From contig CAYGNI010000010.1 of assembly GCA_964351195.1 (NCBI GenBank), forward strand, positions 1 through 31,838: a DNA stretch of 31,838 nt. Direction: 5' to 3'. Below are positions 23,362 to 31,808 of this stretch, in pieces. Position 1 is the first letter of the stretch. The number at the start of each line of letters is the position of its first letter. Under the pieces are notes generated by a model. That model had not been told where the DNA came from. It made no database searches and saw only the letters and a program-made list of their open reading frames with translations. A program made the position numbers and the translations under genes. The stretch comes from TMED27 sp964351195 (GTDB lineage: Bacteria > Pseudomonadota > Alphaproteobacteria > Micavibrionales > Micavibrionaceae).

Positions 23362-25920
23362 ACAGGGTTGCCGATGTTTACGGTTCCCGTGTCTTGACTG
23401 ACGAGTAATGTCACCTCGTTGAAGTGGTAGACGTTGTATGCTTCACCGCCAATGTTCTGTGTTCCGTCGGCGACGTTATCACCGTGGCCGTCATGGTTGA
23501 AATTCAGCGTGTCGTTTGCGTCCATGTTGATCACCAGCGTGTTCCGACCATCAGTCATTTGAATGACATCATTGTAATTCAGGCTTGCCGTATTGGCTGC
23601 AGCGTTATCGGTTTTGAGGATTTCAAAGTTTTTGAATTGGTGGCCGTGTGATGTAAGGGCACCAAAGTCGAGATTTCCGTTTCCATCCAGGAGTAATGTA
23701 TCGCCGTCGCCACCTAAGGTGTTGAGGTTTCCGTTTCCTCCATCAAAGAACATATTGGTGAAGCCACCGCTTTCCATTTGCGCTATTTGTGTGTTTGTGA
23801 ATTTAAAGACATCGTTGCCGTGCATCGCGTGAACCTCGGAGCTATCTGCAAGGTTTACGTTGATAGTATCGTCGCCGTAACCGGTGGTGATCACATTATC
23901 GCTTGTGGCGTTGTTTAATGTCACAACGTCATTTCCATCTCCGGTGTGGACTGTATTGCCGGATGTCCCGGACATGAAGTCTATCGTGTCATTGCCATCC
24001 CCTGTTAAAAGGGTCATCGGGTTTGCACCTGATACGGTGTAGGATTTTGCGACGTTTGTTGTGAAGACGTTGTCCGGGTTTGCTGCTCCTATATTACCGT
24101 CGCCTGGTGTTAAGAATAGTTCTTGTCCGACAAGGTTGAAGGTGTAGTGATCCGTTACGCTTGCGCCGGATGTGTCTGTCGCGGTGACGGAGATGATAAA
24201 GCTGTCGTCACTTGTGAGGGCGCTTTGGTCCCATCCTGATGTTGTTATGTCGCTGTTGAAGAACAGATCTAACGCGCCTGCGCTTGAATCAAAGCTCCAT
24301 CCTCCGTTTGCGCCTGCGGATGTGTCGAGAAGCGATGTCAGATCAATGCCGTTCGCGGTTGTTGCGTTTCCGTCCAGTATACCCACAGTTTGCGCTTGAA
24401 GGCTGTAGGTTAGCGTGTCGCTTGTATCTTGGTCTGTAAAAACTTCATTGAAATTGAAGTGCCAGTGGTTGGATGCCGATGCAGTGAAGTATTCGGCAGG
24501 GATTCCCTGTACATCCGGATTTAGTTTTTCAGGCACCTGATTGGGTGGCGGAGGAGGGGTGTTGTTGCCTGTGTCGCCGGGATTGTTGAGCGCATTTGGA
24601 TCGGTCAATGTGTTTGTTGTGACCGGGTCTAGCGCTAATTTCGCCTGTGTCGGCGCGGGAGCTTTTGGTGGAGGTGGTAGGGCCGATTTTGTTGTTGTCT
24701 GTGTCGTTGTTGTTGGTGTCGACAATTTGAGCGGCTCTGCTGTTTTCAGCATAGGTTCTTGCATTAATGGTTCTGCAGTTTTATCGCCTGTACCTTCGGC
24801 GGTTTGCTGAGCTTCGCTTACACCTTCGCCTTCAACATCAGCTTTTGTTTCGTCGACCGTACCGTCAACTTGAGAGTCGCCGTCCTGGTCTGTGGCGCCT
24901 TCGGCGTCAAAATCTTTTTGGTCTGCGTCAGATGTTGGTTGATCATCGGGTTGAGCGTCCTGGTTTGGTTCCGCATCTACCGGTGCTTCAACGNNNNNNN
25001 NNNACGCTTCCATCTTCGGCGGCGGCGTCATTGATGGAGGAGAATAATGTCGGTGCGACTTTGGATACGACGGAGAATTTTTGTACCACGTCGTTTGCGG
25101 ACATTTGGCCCAGATTCCGGATGCCTTGGCCGTTTGTGGAAAACTTACCGGTTTCAAATTGCGATGCCAGAGTTAATTCTGCGCCGGATGGATCGCGCAG
25201 GACAATTGCGCCCTCTACGACTGTGATTTCACCTTCGTTGACATCTCCGGCGATGATTGTTCCACGGATACCGATAGAACCGGCCGGTGTGTCAATTTGA
25301 ACATCGTCGGGGTCGTCACGGCCAATAAGACCGGATGTGAATACGAATACGCCTTTGAGGACCGAGAAGTTTTGGCTTCCGGCTTCAGAGGCGGGGTCGA
25401 ATACATATTCGTCAATGGCCAGGCGTGTGTCTTCGGACACGGCAAAGCTGGATTCATCGCTAAAGGTGATGTTTACAGCAGAGTTTTTCGCTGTTTCGAC
25501 GACGTCGCCCTGGTAAACCGGAGAGCCGATAGAGAGGCTTTCTGTTGTGCCGTCTGTGCGCGTGATTGTTGCGTCGCCTGAAATTTCATCCACGGCGCCT
25601 ACGGGGCTGGCGTCATTCATGGATAGGTTTTTGGCATATTGTGGGGTGCTTTTTGAAAACGAGTCGACCAATTCTGGCGTCAAAGTTGCGCCATCTGGGG
25701 CGATGAGGTTTGGCGCGCTCTCAACAGCAAAGTAATCTTCGATTGTGATTTGACCGTTTGGTCCGTCAAGGACAAGGTCCATGCCATCGCGCATGATATC
25801 TGCATCGCGGATGTAGGATTGATCGGGAAGTTCAAGCGTATCGCCTGAAGCTTTCATTGTTGTGTGTTGTGAGTTTTCCCCTAATCCTTGATTAAAGCCT
25901 TCAAAATCCTTGTAAGCCAT
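23358..25920 (-). CDS. Large FecR / cadherin-like / RTX surface protein, holding an assembly gap
   Basis: The reading frame runs from ATG 25920 to TAG 23358-23360 and is broken only by ten N. The N-terminal ~100 residues (LELPDQSYIRDADIM, GQITIEDYF) are typical of alphaproteobacterial type I-secreted adhesins. A FecR domain follows (about 115-250: GDVVETAKNSAVNITFSDES, ID-TPAGSIGIRGT). After the gap there is an acidic linker, a proline-rich stretch (APTQAK, NTPPPPPN), and a cadherin-like domain (NHWHFNFNEVFTDQDTSDTL ... SFIISVTATDTSG). RTX-like GDGNDTI/GYGDDTINV repeats come next, and the end (VTLLVSQDTGTVNI) suits a type I secretion signal. It is likely a calcium-dependent adhesin. No transporter is encoded nearby. 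Confidence 0.8.
24994..25003. other. Run of ten N (assembly gap)
   Basis: The gap lies at the start of the adhesin's acidic linker. The frames on its two sides differ by one base if its length is taken as ten, so the true length should be a multiple of three and ten is a placeholder. Repetitive linker sequence probably caused the break. Confidence 0.95.
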
Positions 25921-26017
25921 TTAATCCACCCTTCGTCTTATTTTTACATTCGTTATCATGTGCACACCCCAATGAGCACATTCATCCTTTATTTTAAAGG
26001 AAGAGGGCTTAAAATTT

Positions 26018-26053
26018 CGTAATAATTACGTAAAATTTTATCTATTCGAAAGG
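26018..26053. promoter_or_regulatory. Palindrome-rich regulatory region upstream of the adhesin
   Basis: CGTAATAATTACG (26018-26030) is a perfect 13-base dyad, and TAAAATTTTA (26031-26040) follows immediately. It lies about 100 bases before the adhesin start on the minus strand. The block 26028-26053 closely resembles 14952-14977 in front of the candidate small RNA. A regulator binding site is plausible; no protein can be named. Confidence 0.35.
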
Positions 26054-26083
26054 ATAGGGTCTCTGTTTTCGGCGCAAAGCGAG

Positions 26084-26869
26084 TCAGGCTGCGGTCCAGC
26101 CACCATCAATGGAATGGGTTGTTCCGGTCATGTTTTGGGCAGAATCGGAGCATAAAAAGAGTGCGAGATCGGCTATTTCTTCAATTTCGACGAATTTCTT
26201 AGTCCATTGTGCCTTTAAAATGACGTCATTGACGACTTCTTCTTCGCTTATTCCGCGCGATTTGGCCGTGTCGGCGATTTGGCCTTCGACCAATGGTGTC
26301 TTTACGTATCCGGGGCAAATGGCGTTCACGGTGATATTATCTTCGGCGAGTTCTAATGCGATGGTCTTTGTCAGGCCCACGATGCCATGTTTCGCCGCAA
26401 CATAGGCGGATTTGTAGGGCGAGGCGACAAGGCCGTGTGCGGAGGCCATGTTAATAATGCGGCCCCAGCCGGCTTTTTTCATGAGGGGGACGATGTAATG
26501 TGTGGTGTAAAACGCGGAAGAAAGGTTAATGGCCATGATGGCTTCCCATTTTGCGGGCGGGAAATCTTCAACCGCGCTGACGTGCTGGATTCCTGCGTTA
26601 TTAACCAGAATATCTATCGTGCCGAATGTATCTTTGGCTTCGTTGATCATAAGCTCGATTTCTGTGGGCTTGGCCATGTCCGCGCCGTTGTAGATGCATT
26701 TGACCCCTTTGGCTTCTATTTCCTGACGGTAGCCATCGATTTCAGCGGCGTCGCCAAACCCGTTCAAAACAATATTTATGCCCTCGTCTGCAAAAGATTG
26801 GGCAATTCCTAGTCCAATTCCGCTGGTGGAACCGGTGATGAGCGCTGTTTTTCCTTTCAGGTTTGTCAT
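26084..26869 (-). CDS. bdhA: D-3-hydroxybutyrate dehydrogenase
   Basis: The 261-residue short-chain dehydrogenase has the NAD-binding TGSTSGIG (12-19), NNAG (90-93) and catalytic S143, Y156 and K160. Family-specific stretches are NIVLNGFGDAAEI, NAGIQHVSAVEDFP, ASAHGLVASPYKSAYVAAKHG and C-terminal IDGGWTA. These match BdhA, which interconverts D-3-hydroxybutyrate and acetoacetate in polyhydroxybutyrate metabolism. It overlaps the CDF gene by the ATGA arrangement (26866-26869), so it is translated from the same transcript. Confidence 0.95.
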   Translation of the reverse strand: MTNLKGKTALITGSTSGIGLGIAQSFADEGINIVLNGFGDAAEIDGYRQEIEAKGVKCIYNGADMAKPTEIELMINEAKDTFGTIDILVNNAGIQHVSAVEDFPPAKWEAIMAINLSSAFYTTHYIVPLMKKAGWGRIINMASAHGLVASPYKSAYVAAKHGIVGLTKTIALELAEDNITVNAICPGYVKTPLVEGQIADTAKSRGISEEEVVNDVILKAQWTKKFVEIEEIADLALFLCSDSAQNMTGTTHSIDGGWTAA

Positions 26870-27786
26870 GATATCTCCTTAAGTCTTGCTTTTTCGGCTT
26901 CGACGAAAACGCGTTTAACACGAACGTGTTTTGTTACGATTTCTTTGGTTATTGTATCGATTAATGTTTCAATTGTGCCAACGGGTAAATCGTCATTAAA
27001 TTCCAAAGAAATATTCACGAGAAGGAATTCGGGGCCCATATGCAGGGTCAGGACTTCGTTGACACGCTTGATCCCATCATGGGCGAGGGCCAGGCTTTTG
27101 ATGGATTCGACTGTTTTTGGATTGGTGCTTTCGCCAATGAGCAGGCCTTTTGTTTCAATGGCGAGCCATATAGCTGTCCCTCCCAGGATCAAGCCAATCG
27201 TGACAGAGGCAACGCCATCCCACCATAGCTGCCCGGTCACTTGGGTTAATGTTACGCCAACAAGCGCGACGATAAGACCGAGCATGGCCGCGCTGTCTTC
27301 AAAGAGAACAACGAAGAGAGAGGGGTCTTTGCCGTCTTTGACTGCCTGGAAATATCCTGTTTTACCGCGCGCTTTGTTGAATTCCTCCACGGCGAAATAC
27401 AAAGCACCAGCTTCAAAAATCATTGCGAGACCCAAAACGATGTAATTGATGAGCGGGTTTGTAATCTCTTCGGGATGCAGGATATGGTGGATTCCTTCAT
27501 AGATTGAAATTCCGGACCCGAGCGCGAAAATCAAGATGGCAACGACGAAGCTCCAGAAATAAATTTCCTTGCCGTGGCCGAAGGGGAACCTATGGTCAGC
27601 GGGCTTTTTTGCGGCTTTAAGACCATAGAGTAAGAGCCCCTGATTTCCGGTGTCGACAAGGGAGTGGATGCCTTCGGAGAACATTGCGGAACTTCCGGTT
27701 AAGCTTGCGGCAACGAATTTGGTTACAGCGATCAGGCTGTTGCCGATCAGTGCGGCCAGAATGACTTTTTTGGACCCTGATGCCAT
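26866..27786 (-). CDS. Cation diffusion facilitator (CDF) family metal transporter
   Basis: The 306-residue protein has six predicted membrane helices and a C-terminal cytoplasmic domain. Helix II carries SEGIHSLVDTGNQ (H-x3-D type site) and helix V carries EDSAAMLGL, where Glu and Asp replace the common HxxxD pair. The family exports Zn2+, Fe2+, Mn2+ or similar ions by proton antiport. The E/D pair argues against a classic zinc-only exporter, but the metal cannot be assigned. It is the middle gene of an operon with the Crp-like sensor domain (18 bases upstream) and bdhA. Confidence 0.85.
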   Translation of the reverse strand: MASGSKKVILAALIGNSLIAVTKFVAASLTGSSAMFSEGIHSLVDTGNQGLLLYGLKAAKKPADHRFPFGHGKEIYFWSFVVAILIFALGSGISIYEGIHHILHPEEITNPLINYIVLGLAMIFEAGALYFAVEEFNKARGKTGYFQAVKDGKDPSLFVVLFEDSAAMLGLIVALVGVTLTQVTGQLWWDGVASVTIGLILGGTAIWLAIETKGLLIGESTNPKTVESIKSLALAHDGIKRVNEVLTLHMGPEFLLVNISLEFNDDLPVGTIETLIDTITKEIVTKHVRVKRVFVEAEKARLKEIS

Positions 27787-27804
27787 GTTTAATCAATTCC
27801 TTTT

Positions 27805-28197
27805 CTAGACAAAAGCAATATCCATGAATTCACGGGTTTCGCTTTTGAGAAGGGCTTCGTTTGTGTTGCGCAAGCGTTCGATCAACATGCGGATCAGGGC
27901 GCGGATAATGGGATCGCTGTCTTTGAGCATGTCTGAAAAGGATTGGGGGGTGATGACGAAAAGTTCTGTGTCTTCGCTGGCTTCGACATTTGCGCCATAA
28001 TATTCGCCACTGAAAATGGCGGTTTCGCCGAATATGTCGTCTTCGTGCAGCGTTGCCAATTCGACTTGCTTGCCGTCATCTTCTAAGAATACGCGTACGC
28101 TCCCTGATACGATCATATAGGCGGTGGTCGCTTCTTGGGCAATCGTAATGATGCGTTCGCCTTTTTTGAATTTCAGATATTTGGGATCATCGCTCAT
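27805..28197 (-). CDS. Stand-alone cyclic-nucleotide-binding-type (Crp-like) domain protein
   Basis: The 130-residue protein is a single double-stranded beta-helix sensor domain (GERIITIAQEATTAYMIVSG, LATLHEDDIFGETAIF) with no helix-turn-helix after it. In the phosphate-binding cassette, FGETAIFSGEYYGANVEA lacks the arginine that binds the cyclic phosphate in Crp (PRAATV). It may therefore not bind cAMP or cGMP. The C-terminal helix (RALIRMLIERLRNTNEALL) resembles Crp's dimer helix. It could sense another ligand or act through protein contacts. It leads the operon with the CDF transporter and bdhA. Confidence 0.8.
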   Translation of the reverse strand: MSDDPKYLKFKKGERIITIAQEATTAYMIVSGSVRVFLEDDGKQVELATLHEDDIFGETAIFSGEYYGANVEASEDTELFVITPQSFSDMLKDSDPIIRALIRMLIERLRNTNEALLKSETREFMDIAFV

Positions 28198-28250
28198 ATA
28201 CTTTGATTAATATTTTTTGGCGTGAAAAGCAATGAAGGAATAGGGGAAAA

Positions 28251-28325
28251 TGGTGCCACGAGAGAGAATTGAACTCTCGACCTCGTCATTACCAATGACG
28301 CGCTCTACCACTGAGCTACCGCGGC
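28251..28325 (-). tRNA. tRNA-Thr (anticodon GGT)
   Basis: The minus strand folds with acceptor GCCGCGG/TCGTGGC (two G-U pairs), D stem GCTC/GAGC, anticodon stem CGTCA/TGACG with loop TTGGTAA, T stem GAGAG/CTCTC, discriminator A and encoded CCA (28251-28253). The anticodon is GGT, reading ACC/ACU threonine codons. U33 is normal here. Confidence 0.95.
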
Positions 28326-28405
28326 GGCTATGCGAAGACTTAGCAAATTAGAATACGCAAAGAAAGTGAAATTATGCGATAAAGCTGAAATACTCCGCGC
28401 ATAAA

Positions 28406-28427
28406 GGCTTATGCTCCTGCATAAGCC
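28406..28427. repeat. Perfect inverted repeat GGCTTATGC-TCCT-GCATAAGCC
   Basis: A 9-bp perfect stem with a four-base loop lies between tRNA-Thr and the FkbM gene. No long T run follows on either strand; on the minus strand it is followed by TTTATG. It may be a leader hairpin or a regulator site. Confidence 0.5.
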
Positions 28428-28460
28428 CCAATCTAACTTATCCCGCCTTTCTCATCGGCT

Positions 28461-28490
28461 TTGCAAAAATAGCATTGTTTCGCATAATTA
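28461..28490 (+). promoter_or_regulatory. Candidate promoter for the FkbM-murA gene group
   Basis: TTGCAA (28461-28466) is followed by CATAAT (28483-28488, 16-base spacing), with AT-rich sequence around it. The FkbM start at 28515 has no clear Shine-Dalgarno, so its leader would be short. Confidence 0.3.
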
Positions 28491-28514
28491 TATTGGGCTA
28501 AACTCTGATCCATC

Positions 28515-29345
28515 ATGAGCAAAACAATAGCGCATATAGCATCGGGTATGCTTGATCTGACAACCTTGCCCTTAAATAAGCGCCAGCGCGGGAAAGTCCG
28601 TGCGCGCGTTGCGAATAAAATTCAGCAAAACTTTGAATCGGTACCGACCCCGCACGGTTTTATAAAGTTACTTTCAGGGCGCGGTTCTACCCTCGCCAGC
28701 ACTGTGGCGAATTGGGAAAATGAAGAGCCTGAAACCCGCCATTGGATAGACACATATATGCGTGATGGTGATGTGTTTTGGGATATTGGTGCGAATGTCG
28801 GGGTCTTTTCGCTTTATGCCGCGCAGGCCAAAAGCCTTGATATCTATGCGTTTGAACCCAGTACGCTGAATTTTTCACTTCTTGTGGAGCATATGGCTTT
28901 GAATAATATGGCACAAAGCATCAAGGCTCTTCCGCTTGCGTTTTCCGACCATACAGGCATGGAAACCTTATACTTCAAATCATCCGAAGCCGGCGCGGCC
29001 TGTAACGCGCTCAATGAAGCACAGGACCAATTTTCCGTTTTTACACCAGAGCTCAAACACGAAGTCCTTGTTTTCAGTGTTGATGATTTTATCAAAAATT
29101 ATAGCGCGGCGGCGCCCACTCATATTAAGCTTGATGTTGACGGTATTGAGAAATTGATTCTCAAAGGTGCAAAACAAACCCTGCAATCGGTTGAAACTTT
29201 GATGATTGAAATCGAGGGGCACAATGAAAATGATGAACAGATTCTTGAATTGATTGCCGCAGCAGGTTTAAAACAAGACGAAAGTATTAAGGGCATGGGT
29301 AACGGCCGTAACCGGCTGTTCATAAGAGATGATGAAGGAAGATAA
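28515..29345 (+). CDS. FkbM-family methyltransferase
   Basis: The 276-residue protein carries the FkbM methyltransferase pattern: FWDIGANVGVFSLYAAQ (SAM motif I), IYAFEPSTLNFSLL, and the late THIKLDVDGIEKLILKGA and MIEIEGHNE motifs. FkbM-family enzymes are usually sugar or small-molecule O-methyltransferases, often in polysaccharide clusters. The substrate here is unknown. The end overlaps a 41-residue gene in another frame (29332-29457). Its codon use is C/A-rich compared with the genes before 28.3 kb. Confidence 0.85.
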   Translation: MSKTIAHIASGMLDLTTLPLNKRQRGKVRARVANKIQQNFESVPTPHGFIKLLSGRGSTLASTVANWENEEPETRHWIDTYMRDGDVFWDIGANVGVFSLYAAQAKSLDIYAFEPSTLNFSLLVEHMALNNMAQSIKALPLAFSDHTGMETLYFKSSEAGAACNALNEAQDQFSVFTPELKHEVLVFSVDDFIKNYSAAAPTHIKLDVDGIEKLILKGAKQTLQSVETLMIEIEGHNENDEQILELIAAAGLKQDESIKGMGNGRNRLFIRDDEGR

Positions 29346-29457
29346 GCTGGATAAGCGCGCAAAAGCGTTACGGGAAAATTTGCGGAAGCGCAAACCTGTC
29401 AAAAAATCAGCTCCCAAGGTTGATCAGAACATAGACGATAAAAAGAGTAAGGACTAA
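29332..29457 (+). CDS. Small basic protein (41 aa), conserved type
   Basis: This short frame starts inside the end of the FkbM gene and stops at TAA 29455-29457, seven bases before the dcd start. The product is almost all charged: LDKRAKALRENLRKRKPVKK followed by a lysine/aspartate-rich tail. Alphaproteobacteria often encode very short proteins with an ALRENLRKRK-type helix next to murA or dcd, and this fits that pattern. Tight spacing on both sides supports a real gene; its function is unknown. Confidence 0.6.
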   Translation: MKEDKLDKRAKALRENLRKRKPVKKSAPKVDQNIDDKKSKD

Positions 29458-29463
29458 AACACT

Positions 29464-30084
29464 ATGAAAGCCATAAAAGACGCAGATGTTGAAAAGTTCT
29501 CGGACATCGACCCTGAAAACCTTCATGCTCCGGGCATTTTGGCCGATCATCAGATCCGTGATCTAGCACTTAATCAAGGTATGATTGAACCGTTTGTTGA
29601 AAAACAAACGCGCGATGGCGTGATTTCATACGGCCTGTCTTCATACGGTTACGATTCCCGGTGCGCGCCTGATTTCAAGATTTTCACCAATGTTGATACT
29701 GCGATGGTTGACCCGAAGGAATTCAGTGAGGCGAATTTTGTCACGCGCGAACAAGATGTGTGCATTATCCCACCCAACAGTTTCGTTTTAACCCATACGG
29801 TTGAGTATTTCCGCATTCCCAAAGACGTGCTTGTCATTTGTTTGGGAAAGAGCACCTATGCGCGCTGTGGCTTGATTGTGAATGTCACACCGCTGGAGCC
29901 CGGCTGGGAAGGGCATGTGACGCTGGAGATTTCCAACACAACACCCAACCCCGCGAAAGTGTACGCCAATGAAGGCATTGCACAATTTCTCTTTTTCAAG
30001 GGCAGCACTCCTTGCGAGGTTAGCTATGCCGATCGCTCCGGGAAATATATGGGCCAGCGCGGCGTGACTTTGCCAAAGCTTTAG
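29464..30084 (+). CDS. dcd: dCTP deaminase
   Basis: The 206-residue protein matches Dcd from about residue 24 onward: ILADHQIRDLA, GLSSYGYDSR, GKSTYARCGLIVNVTPLEP (128-146) and GWEGHVTLEISN, in which E155 corresponds to the catalytic glutamate. It deaminates dCTP to dUTP on the route to dTTP. The extra ~23 residues at the N-terminus (KAIKDADVEKFSDIDPE) are longer than in common 184-194-residue forms. AAGGA lies upstream of ATG 29464. It follows the 41-aa gene by six bases. Confidence 0.92.
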   Translation: MKAIKDADVEKFSDIDPENLHAPGILADHQIRDLALNQGMIEPFVEKQTRDGVISYGLSSYGYDSRCAPDFKIFTNVDTAMVDPKEFSEANFVTREQDVCIIPPNSFVLTHTVEYFRIPKDVLVICLGKSTYARCGLIVNVTPLEPGWEGHVTLEISNTTPNPAKVYANEGIAQFLFFKGSTPCEVSYADRSGKYMGQRGVTLPKL

Positions 30085-30158
30085 GGTATATTTTTATTGT
30101 AAAATTCTGCAATTATGGTTAGTCTGCCGCCCTTTAGAAACAACCACCGTAAAGTATA

Positions 30159-31484
30159 ATGAGCGAAGCTAAAAAAGTTATCGAATTACCGATCGAAGCC
30201 CATGCGCCAAAGCCATCATCTTTGGATAAAATCAGCATTATCGGCGGCAAGGCACTTCATGGTGAAATCCCGATCAGCGGTGCAAAAAATGCTGCGCTTA
30301 AACATATGTGCGCAGCGCTTTTAACCAGCGAAACGCTACAGCTCGAAAATATGCCTAACTCTCTGCGTGACATTGCCTCACAGGTCGAACTGCTTGAATA
30401 TCTCGGTTGCACCGTCCAGCGTGAAGACAATCTCATGGCGATTAACGCATCAAATGTAACCGATTGCACCGCGCCATATGACATTGTTCGCAAAATGCGT
30501 GGATCCATTCTGGTTCTCGGCCCACTGCTCGCGCGCTTTGGAGAAGCCAAAGTCTCACTTCCTGGCGGCTGCGCGATTGGCACACGCCCCGTTGACCTTC
30601 ATATCAAAGCCCTCGAAGAAATGGGCGCGGAAATCACATTAGATGGCGGTTATATCAACGCCAAAGCTCCAAAAGGCGGACTACAAGGTACAAAAATTCT
30701 CTTCCCCAAAGTCTCGGTCGGTGCAACCGAAAACCTGATGATGGCTGCTACCTTGGCAACTGGCACAACCGTACTAGCCAATGCCGCCCGCGAACCGGAA
30801 ATTACCGACCTTGGAGAATGCCTCATTCAGATGGGCGCAAAAATCGAAGGGCTAGGCACTGACACCATCCGCATCGAAGGGGTTGAAACACTCTCCGGCG
30901 CAAAACATTTCGTTGTTCCCGACCGCATTGAAACAGGTACATACATGATCGCGGTTGGCATGACCGGCGGCGAAGTTACGCTGAAAAACGCTAATCTAGA
31001 TCACCTCAAAGCTGCTGCCGGGCTATTAGAGCGCGCTGGCGTAGAAATTGAACAAGACGGTAATGACATCATTGTTAAACGCGATCCTGCCAAACGTCTG
31101 CAAGGGATCGATATCATGACCGAACCGCATCCGGGCTTCCCCACCGACTTGCAGGCACAATTTATGGCCATGCTGACGATTGCCAGCGGCGCGGGGATGG
31201 TGACAGAAACGATCTTTGAAAACCGTTTTATGCATGTGCCGGAGCTTTCGCGTATGGGCGCGGATATTTCTGTGCAGGGGAATTCAGCTATTATACGCGG
31301 GGTTGATCATCTGACCGGGGCGGAAGTCATGGCCACAGATTTGCGCGCCTCCGTTGCGCTGGTTCTGGCGGGGCTTGTTGCCAACGGTGAAACGGTTGTA
31401 AACCGCATTTATCATCTTGAGCGCGGATACGAAGATATCGTTGGGAAATTATCGCGTGTTGGCGCGGAGATCAAAAAGGCGTAA
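30159..31484 (+). CDS. murA: UDP-N-acetylglucosamine 1-carboxyvinyltransferase
   Basis: The 441-residue protein has the MurA hallmarks: GAKNAALK (catalytic Lys/Asn near 43-44), LPGGCAIGTRPVDLH with active-site C138 (E. coli C115, the fosfomycin target), and PDRIETGTYM, HPGFPTDLQAQFMA and GADI near the end. It transfers enolpyruvate from PEP to UDP-GlcNAc, the first committed step of peptidoglycan synthesis. About 22 residues precede the usual start at KISIIGGK. Base composition changes within the gene: C/A-rich before about 31180 and G/T-rich after. Confidence 0.95.
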   Translation: MSEAKKVIELPIEAHAPKPSSLDKISIIGGKALHGEIPISGAKNAALKHMCAALLTSETLQLENMPNSLRDIASQVELLEYLGCTVQREDNLMAINASNVTDCTAPYDIVRKMRGSILVLGPLLARFGEAKVSLPGGCAIGTRPVDLHIKALEEMGAEITLDGGYINAKAPKGGLQGTKILFPKVSVGATENLMMAATLATGTTVLANAAREPEITDLGECLIQMGAKIEGLGTDTIRIEGVETLSGAKHFVVPDRIETGTYMIAVGMTGGEVTLKNANLDHLKAAAGLLERAGVEIEQDGNDIIVKRDPAKRLQGIDIMTEPHPGFPTDLQAQFMAMLTIASGAGMVTETIFENRFMHVPELSRMGADISVQGNSAIIRGVDHLTGAEVMATDLRASVALVLAGLVANGETVVNRIYHLERGYEDIVGKLSRVGAEIKKA

Positions 31485-31526
31485 TATATCCTTGGTTGGT
31501 CTATTTTCAGATCGGGATTATTGAGT

Positions 31527-31808
31527 ATGAATCCACTTGAAACAACGCTTCGGCTTTTGGCACTTCCCATCGCGATTTTCTTGGCCGTGATTGCGATGTT
31601 GTGGGTTTGGCACACATACCCGCACAATCAAGATTTCTTTTTATCCTACGTACTGCCCATCTACAGCCTGTTTCTAACCATGGCGGCAGTCTCTTTAAGC
31701 GTGGTTTCCGGGCAGGTCCGGCAGTTTTTGATCATCATCACATTCATCTCATTCCTGTTTATTGTCGAAATGTCGCTGCGGGTGATCTTTGGTATCCTTT
31801 TGGTTTAA
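31527..31808 (+). CDS. Small membrane protein of unknown function (93 aa)
   Basis: ATG 31527 is chosen over TTG 31521; a GGGA lies about nine bases upstream. The protein has three hydrophobic helices (LLALPIAIFLAVIAMLWVW, YVLPIYSLFLTMAAVSLSVV and FLIIITFISFLFIVEMSL) and short polar loops. I recognise no family. It follows murA by 42 bases and could share its transcript. Confidence 0.6.
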   Translation: MNPLETTLRLLALPIAIFLAVIAMLWVWHTYPHNQDFFLSYVLPIYSLFLTMAAVSLSVVSGQVRQFLIIITFISFLFIVEMSLRVIFGILLV

